Origin: RUG806 sp963624415 | GTDB lineage: Bacteria; Bacillota; Clostridia; Oscillospirales; Acutalibacteraceae | Reading direction: 5' to 3' | Assembly (NCBI GenBank): GCA_963624415.1 | Contig: CAVFPQ010000095.1 | Span: 1 to 9,254 of the forward strand | Length of the DNA stretch: 9,254 bases | In this document: positions 6,218 to 9,254 of the stretch, one piece after another | Numbering within the stretch: the first letter of the stretch is position 1 | Layout of the letters: the number at the start of each line of letters is the position of its first letter | Program-made: the position numbers and the translations under genes | Notes under the pieces: generated by a model | What the model was told of the DNA's origin: nothing | The model's database searches: none | The model's input: only the letters and a program-made list of their open reading frames with translations

Positions 6218-7516
6218 TCACACCTTTCTTTTATCTATAACACGCTTTGCCTTGCCCTCGCTGCGTTCAATGCTCTTGGGGTTGACAAGGTGAACCTTTG
6301 CGCCGATACCCAGAGTATCACGAAGCATACCGGTGATTTTGCGTTCGATATTCTCAATTGACTTGACATCATCCGCAAACAATGCCTGACTCATTTCAAC
6401 ATTTACATCGAATGTGTCGGTGTTGTTTACTCTGTCAACTACAATCTGATAGTTGGGTGTAAGATCACCGCCGCTTGCTTTAAGCAGAACTTCTTCAATC
6501 TGTGACGGGAATACATTTACGCCTCTGATTATAAGCATATCGTCGCTTCTGCCCTGCGGTTTGTTCATTCTTACGTGAGTACGTCCGCATTTGCACTTCT
6601 GATAGTTGAGTGAGCATATATCTCTTGTACGGTAACGGATAAGAGGGAAGCCCTCTTTTGTAAGCGTAGTGAACACAAGCTCGCCGCTCTGCCCCTCGGG
6701 GAGAACCTCAAGTGTATCGGGGTCGATTATCTCGGGGATGAACATATCCTCCCATACGTGCATGCCGCACTGATATTCGCACTCACATCCGACACCGGGG
6801 CCCATAATCTCGGAAAGACCGTAAATGTCATATGCCTTTATATGAAGCTTTGCCTCAATCTGCTTTCTCATGTCTTCGCTCCACGGCTCGGCACCGAAAA
6901 TGCCCGCCTTGAGCTTTAATTTATCGGTAAGTCCCGCTTCTTCTGCCGCTTCACCGAGATACATGGCATAGCTCGGAGTACAGCAAAGCACGGTGGAACC
7001 GAAATCAACCATTGTCTGAAGCTGATTTTTTGTGTTACCCGATGAAGTGGGAATAACCGTCGCACCTAATCTCTCGGCACCGCCGTGTGCTCCGAGACCG
7101 CCTGTGAAAAGTCCGTAGCCGTATGACACCTGTATAAAGTCGTTGCTGTCTGCACCTATCGCCGTCATCATTCTTGCGACACAGTCCGCCCAGCTGTCAA
7201 GGTCGTTTTGCGTGTAACCGACAACGATTTTTTTGCCGGTCGTGCCCGATGACGCATGAACACGAACAATATTTTTCATAGGCTCGGCAAACAGTCCGTA
7301 GGGATAATAATCTCTTAAATCCTGCTTGTAAGAGAAGGGGAGCTTGCTTAAATCTTCAACGCCGTGTATGTCTTCGGGCTTCAATCCCTTCTCGTCCATA
7401 CGCTTGCGGAAAAGCTCTACACGCTCATACATGCGTTTTACCTGCTTTACAAGTCTTTCACTTTGAAGAGCTCTAAGCTCCTCACGGGGCATTGTTTCAA
7501 TTTCTTTCTGCCACAT
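6218..7516 (-). CDS. paaK: Phenylacetate-CoA ligase family protein (PaaK-like, AMP-forming)
   Basis: Expected reaction: ATP-dependent activation of an aryl acid to its CoA thioester with release of AMP. The P-loop-like SSGTTGK is at 89-95, YGLSE at 232-236, the hinge region GRSDDMLIIRG at 322-332, and a C-terminal basic GKAKR (421-425) that may carry the catalytic lysine. At 432 residues it has the family's normal length. Cysteines at 244, 246, 250 and in the CKCGRTH motif (308, 310) are seen; CxCGRT is usual for the family. ATG at 7516 is supported by AAGGAGG (7526-7532). It is transcribed through a T-box leader and followed directly by the ACT gene. In many anaerobes this pair accompanies indolepyruvate:ferredoxin oxidoreductase genes, which are not in this window. 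Substrate could be phenylacetate, indoleacetate or another arylacetate; the symbol is a family label. Confidence 0.9.
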   Translation of the reverse strand: MWQKEIETMPREELRALQSERLVKQVKRMYERVELFRKRMDEKGLKPEDIHGVEDLSKLPFSYKQDLRDYYPYGLFAEPMKNIVRVHASSGTTGKKIVVGYTQNDLDSWADCVARMMTAIGADSNDFIQVSYGYGLFTGGLGAHGGAERLGATVIPTSSGNTKNQLQTMVDFGSTVLCCTPSYAMYLGEAAEEAGLTDKLKLKAGIFGAEPWSEDMRKQIEAKLHIKAYDIYGLSEIMGPGVGCECEYQCGMHVWEDMFIPEIIDPDTLEVLPEGQSGELVFTTLTKEGFPLIRYRTRDICSLNYQKCKCGRTHVRMNKPQGRSDDMLIIRGVNVFPSQIEEVLLKASGGDLTPNYQIVVDRVNNTDTFDVNVEMSQALFADDVKSIENIERKITGMLRDTLGIGAKVHLVNPKSIERSEGKAKRVIDKRKV

Positions 7517-7548
7517 GGCTTTTTCCTCCTTGGAATTTGCGGAAAACT

Positions 7549-7578
7549 AAAAAAGTCCTCCGCTTGATAGCAGAGGAC
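7549..7578 (-). terminator. T-box-controlled attenuator terminator
   Basis: Read on the minus strand, GTCCTCTGC pairs with GCGGAGGAC (one G-U) around loop TATCAA and is followed by six T. It lies 16 bases before the paaK ribosome site. The 5' arm overlaps the CCTC that pairs in the antiterminator, so the two structures exclude each other, as in transcriptional T-box switches. Confidence 0.9.
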
Positions 7579-7809
7579 GGACTTAAACCGTGATACCACC
7601 TCATGTTCGGCTTTACCTCGCGATAAAACCCTCACAGAGTACAAAAAATACTCTTATCGCTTTAACGGGCGAACCCGATCACACCTACTGCAATTTTCAG
7701 CGGACTGCTCTCGAAATGAACTCACCGTAATTCGGACGGCGTCTTGCACCGGACGACGCTTCTCTTAAGACCTTACTTGCGGCTACCTGTTTTCGGTCAC
7801 TGCATTTAT
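7549..7809 (-). promoter_or_regulatory. T-box riboswitch (tRNA-sensing leader) of the paaK-ACT operon
   Basis: Read on the minus strand, the leader contains in order: AGAGA (7761-7765); a distal stem GCGTC/GACGC enclosing GGTGCAA (7744-7750), the Stem I loop that stacks on the tRNA elbow; and a probable specifier region around 7711-7722. These are followed by a Stem III hairpin GCGATAA/TTATCGC (7620-7626 with 7654-7660) and the T-box AGGTGGTATCACGG (7588-7601). The antiterminator pairs GAGG with CCTC and CGG with CCG around the TGGTATCA bulge that receives an uncharged tRNA 3' end. The specifier region reads TTCATTTCGAGAGC; UUC (Phe) at 7713-7715 is my best guess, not certain. Uncharged tRNA should prevent termination and turn on the operon. 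Confidence 0.88.
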
Positions 7810-7815
7810 GCTATT

Positions 7816-7844
7816 ACTTTATCACCGCAAAAACGCATTGTCAA
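7816..7844 (-). promoter_or_regulatory. Promoter of the T-box/paaK operon
   Basis: On the minus strand, consensus TTGACA (7839-7844) is followed after 17 bases by TAAAGT (7816-7821), preceded by TGA as an extended -10. The predicted start near 7809 places the entire T-box in the leader. Confidence 0.8.
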
Positions 7845-7851
7845 CAGTCAA

Positions 7852-7863
7852 TTTTCGCGAAAA
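7852..7863. promoter_or_regulatory. Palindrome TTTTCGCGAAAA, possible operator
   Basis: A perfect 12-base palindrome lies 7 bases upstream of the paaK -35 box, in the divergent gap before the ChbG-like gene. It overlaps a second inverted repeat, AAAAGT/ACTTTT (7860-7865 with 7871-7876). The position suits a transcription factor site, but no regulator gene is present here, and AT-rich palindromes occur by chance. Confidence 0.35.
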
Positions 7864-7967
7864 GTATTAAACTTTTTTATTGATGACTTTATCAAAATAA
7901 ATCATGTTGAATGTTTACGGATTTTCAAAGGTACTTTTTTTAAAGATAAGGATTGATATAAACACAT

Positions 7968-7996
7968 TTGACATTTTGCCGTCCCTGTGGTAATAT
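7968..7996 (+). promoter_or_regulatory. Promoter of the ChbG/YdjC-family gene
   Basis: Consensus TTGACA (7968-7973) and TAATAT (7991-7996) are 17 bases apart, with TGG before the -10. The leader is about 20 bases, with GAGGAG at 8011-8016, six bases before ATG. Confidence 0.8.
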
Positions 7997-8022
7997 CATA
8001 AAAAAACTCCGAGGAGAAAAAT

Positions 8023-8895
8023 ATGCCTAAATATCTTATTATAAATGCCGACGACTTCGGGCTGTGCCATTCTGCGAATATGGCGGTAGAAGAGCTTTTT
8101 GAAGGCGGCTGGCTCAAATCTTCAACGATTATGACACCCTGTCCCGGTGCGGATGAGGCGATAGAATTTGCAAAAACACATCCGCAGTATGCGATAGGTG
8201 TTCATCTTACTCATACAAACGAGTGGGAGGATCGTTTTCCATGGGGCGGGCTTACCGACGGCAAGTCTATTCATAATGAAAAGGGCAGAATGTGGCCCGA
8301 AAGCGAGGATTTTGAGGCTCATTGCGATTATGACGAGGCGTGTGCGGAAACTCTCGCGCAGATTGAATATTGCGAAAACAAGGGAATGAAACCGTCGCAC
8401 GTGGATTCTCATATGGGTGCGGTTTACGGTCTTAACGGCAAATTAAAGCTGCTTCCGAAGACGCTGGCAATATGCGGCAAAAAGGGTTATCCGTTCAGAA
8501 TGTTCTCTAAACCTCTTGTTTCACAGTGCCCTGAAGGTACTCCTGTGTGGCTTTTTAAGGCGGCTTGCTATTTCTGTAATTTCTTCGGTAAAGTAAATCA
8601 TGTTCTTATGCCGGATTATCTTATTTTCCCGGAAAGCATTGCCGATGCCGACAGCTACGACGAGTTTAAGAATAACTTTATAGAGTATCTGATTAAAATC
8701 CCCAACGGCATTTGCGAAACATATGTTCACCCGGCTTTGCCGACAGATGAAATGAAATCTATCACTTCACGCTGGCAGAGAAGATATTTTGAGTATCTTG
8801 TAATGAAAGACCCCGAAGTTCACGCCGCATTCAAAACACATGGTGTACATCTTATCAGTTACAGAGATTTAGTCGAGCTGAAATCAAAAAAATAA
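8023..8895 (+). CDS. ChbG/YdjC-family carbohydrate deacetylase
   Basis: The family removes an N-acetyl group from small oligosaccharides; E. coli ChbG acts on chitobiose and chitotriose. Here the N-terminal INADDFG places D10/D11 at the metal and catalytic aspartate site, GVHLTH places H61 as a metal ligand, SHVDSH (125-130) supplies the further histidine pair, and YVHPALP (235-241) is the usual late histidine motif. The 290-residue length fits the family. No signal peptide is seen, so it is cytoplasmic. It is a single-gene unit with its own promoter, divergent from the T-box operon, and no chitobiose or mucin PTS/ABC genes are in view, so the substrate (chito-oligosaccharide, diacetyl sugar or other) is open. 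No clear terminator follows its stop; an AT-rich gap of 42 bases leads to the tRNA promoter. Confidence 0.9.
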   Translation: MPKYLIINADDFGLCHSANMAVEELFEGGWLKSSTIMTPCPGADEAIEFAKTHPQYAIGVHLTHTNEWEDRFPWGGLTDGKSIHNEKGRMWPESEDFEAHCDYDEACAETLAQIEYCENKGMKPSHVDSHMGAVYGLNGKLKLLPKTLAICGKKGYPFRMFSKPLVSQCPEGTPVWLFKAACYFCNFFGKVNHVLMPDYLIFPESIADADSYDEFKNNFIEYLIKIPNGICETYVHPALPTDEMKSITSRWQRRYFEYLVMKDPEVHAAFKTHGVHLISYRDLVELKSKK

Positions 8896-8937
8896 GTCTT
8901 TCGTATCCCTCAAAATTTGTCGAAGTAAAATTTACGG

Positions 8938-8966
8938 TTGACAAACTTAATATTTAGTGATAATAT
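8938..8966 (+). promoter_or_regulatory. Promoter of tRNA-Leu
   Basis: TTGACA (8938-8943) and TAATAT (8961-8966) have a 17-base spacer. Transcription should start near 8973, about 22 bases before the mature tRNA. Confidence 0.85.
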
Positions 8967-8972
8967 ATCTAA

Positions 8973-8984
8973 GTGCTTCGGCAC
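8973..8984 (+). other. Hairpin GTGC-TTCG-GCAC in the pre-tRNA leader
   Basis: A 4-bp stem closed by a TTCG loop sits exactly where the transcript is predicted to begin, ten bases before the tRNA 5' end. UUCG-capped hairpins are unusually stable. It may protect or shape the precursor for RNase P. Confidence 0.5.
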
Positions 8985-8994
8985 GGATATATTT

Positions 8995-9081
8995 GCGGAT
9001 GTGGCGGAATTGGCAGACGCGCTAGGTTCAGGTCCTAGTGAATGCAAGTTCATGTGGGTTCAAGTCCCGTCATCCGCACCA
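8995..9081 (+). tRNA. tRNA-Leu (anticodon CAG), CCA encoded
   Basis: The acceptor arms GCGGATG (8995-9001) and CATCCGC (9071-9077) pair fully, with discriminator A at 9078 and CCA at 9079-9081. The anticodon stem CTAGG/CCTAG (9022-9026 with 9034-9038) encloses TTCAGGT, with CAG at 9029-9031 reading CUG. A long variable arm (TGAA/TTCA) marks a class II tRNA, and GGGTTCAAGTCCC is the T arm. The structure is intact, so it should be functional. Confidence 0.97.
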
Positions 9082-9082
9082 G

Positions 9083-9110
9083 AAAAAAGCGTCCCACGGG
9101 ACGCTTTTTT
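9083..9110. terminator. Intrinsic terminator of tRNA-Leu
   Basis: AAAAAAGCGTCC and GGACGCTTTTTT form a perfect 12-bp inverted repeat with a CACG loop, beginning two bases after the CCA end. The A and T tracts make it symmetrical, so it works in both directions. Confidence 0.93.
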
Positions 9111-9111
9111 C

Positions 9112-9254
9112 AATGATATCCGTTCCTGTCGGAACGGGTGATATATCTGTGAAATGATATCGCACTTCGTGCGGTGATACAAGCCTCAGGCAAATGATCG
9201 GAACGGATATTATATCACACCCCCGCAGCAAGTATATCATTCGGCTTGCCGTAT
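9112..9254. repeat. Modular array of small hairpins with shared flanks (continues past the window edge)
   Basis: Unit 1 (9112-9147) reads AATGATATC, stem CGTTCC-TGTC-GGAACG, then GGTGATATATC. Unit 2 (9153-9180) reads AATGATAT, stem CGCAC-TTC-GTGCG, then GTGATAC. A short GCC-TCA-GGC hairpin follows (9183-9191), then AAATGAT. GGAACGGATAT at 9200-9210 is the exact reverse complement of ATATCCGTTCC at 9116-9126, so the first two units could also be enclosed in one large stem. The last bases carry AGTATATCATTCGGCTTGCC, which reads as another AATGATATAC flank on the minus strand. No open frame is present. This looks like a non-coding palindromic intergenic repeat or miniature mobile element, broken by the window end. 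Confidence 0.7.

Noticed and set aside
6213..6221. GTG at 6221 as start of the ACT gene
   Set aside because: It would sit about one base from the ribosome site and add three residues (M-K-K) not typical of the family; ATG at 6212 has proper spacing. The overlap with the upstream stop still leaves it possible.
7447..7956. Short frames on both strands in the paaK leader region
   Set aside because: They overlap the T-box, the attenuator and the promoter, and none has a convincing ribosome site; the RNA structure explains the sequence.
8938..9141. 67-codon plus-strand frame over the tRNA
   Set aside because: The middle is the tRNA-Leu read as protein (ADVAELADALGSG), a well-known artefact; it starts inside the tRNA promoter and runs through the terminator.
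9112..9254. CRISPR array
   Set aside because: Repeated flanks alternate with short segments, but the segments are self-complementary stems of different length rather than unique spacers, and no cas genes are present.

Overview
The window looks like chromosomal DNA from an anaerobic gut-type Clostridia bacterium, probably Oscillospiraceae/Ruminococcaceae-like. This is an inference from strong AGGAGG-type ribosome binding sites, TTGACA/TATAAT promoters with 17-bp spacers, a T-box leader, a BspA-type leucine-rich repeat protein, a DUF1667 glycerol-3-phosphate oxidation operon, and host-glycan-type enzyme families (GH29, ChbG/YdjC). The species cannot be fixed from the sequence.

Layout. 1-560 is the 3' end of a BspA-like LRR_5 protein, built of 23-residue repeats that are nearly identical as DNA, followed by a bidirectional terminator. 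891-1040 is a 49-residue protein missed by usual length cut-offs. It has its own strong promoter, a lysine-striped amphipathic helix, an acidic tail and a large hairpin directly after its stop. 1134-5744 is a plus-strand operon: a GlpA-like glycerol-3-phosphate dehydrogenase with a C-terminal [2Fe-2S] domain, a two-dinucleotide-domain oxidoreductase, a small four-cysteine DUF1667 protein and a GH29 fucosidase-like protein. It ends at a strong terminator that also faces the convergent operon.

5784-7844 is a minus-strand unit: promoter, T-box leader with terminator, phenylacetate-CoA ligase family protein (PaaK-like) and a tandem ACT-domain protein. The T-box predicts control by charging of one tRNA, and a Phe (UUC) specifier is possible. 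7968-8895 is a divergently transcribed ChbG/YdjC-family deacetylase. 8938-9110 is a complete transcription unit for tRNA-Leu(CAG): promoter, leader hairpin, class II tRNA with encoded CCA, and terminator. 9112-9254 is a run of small hairpins with shared flanks and different stems, continuing past the window edge.

How the genes work together. The first three operon genes form a plausible soluble electron chain from glycerol-3-phosphate through FAD and Fe-S centres to a second flavin/NAD site. The T-box operon points to aryl-acid or arylpyruvate-derived CoA metabolism tied to aromatic amino-acid supply. The GH29-like and ChbG-like proteins fit glycan foraging, but the GH29-like protein has lost the histidines that normally hold fucose, so its substrate is open. 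I saw no CRISPR array, prophage or transposase gene. The least ordinary items are the rewritten GH29 active site, the 49-residue amphipathic protein with its structured 3' UTR, and the modular hairpin array after the tRNA.
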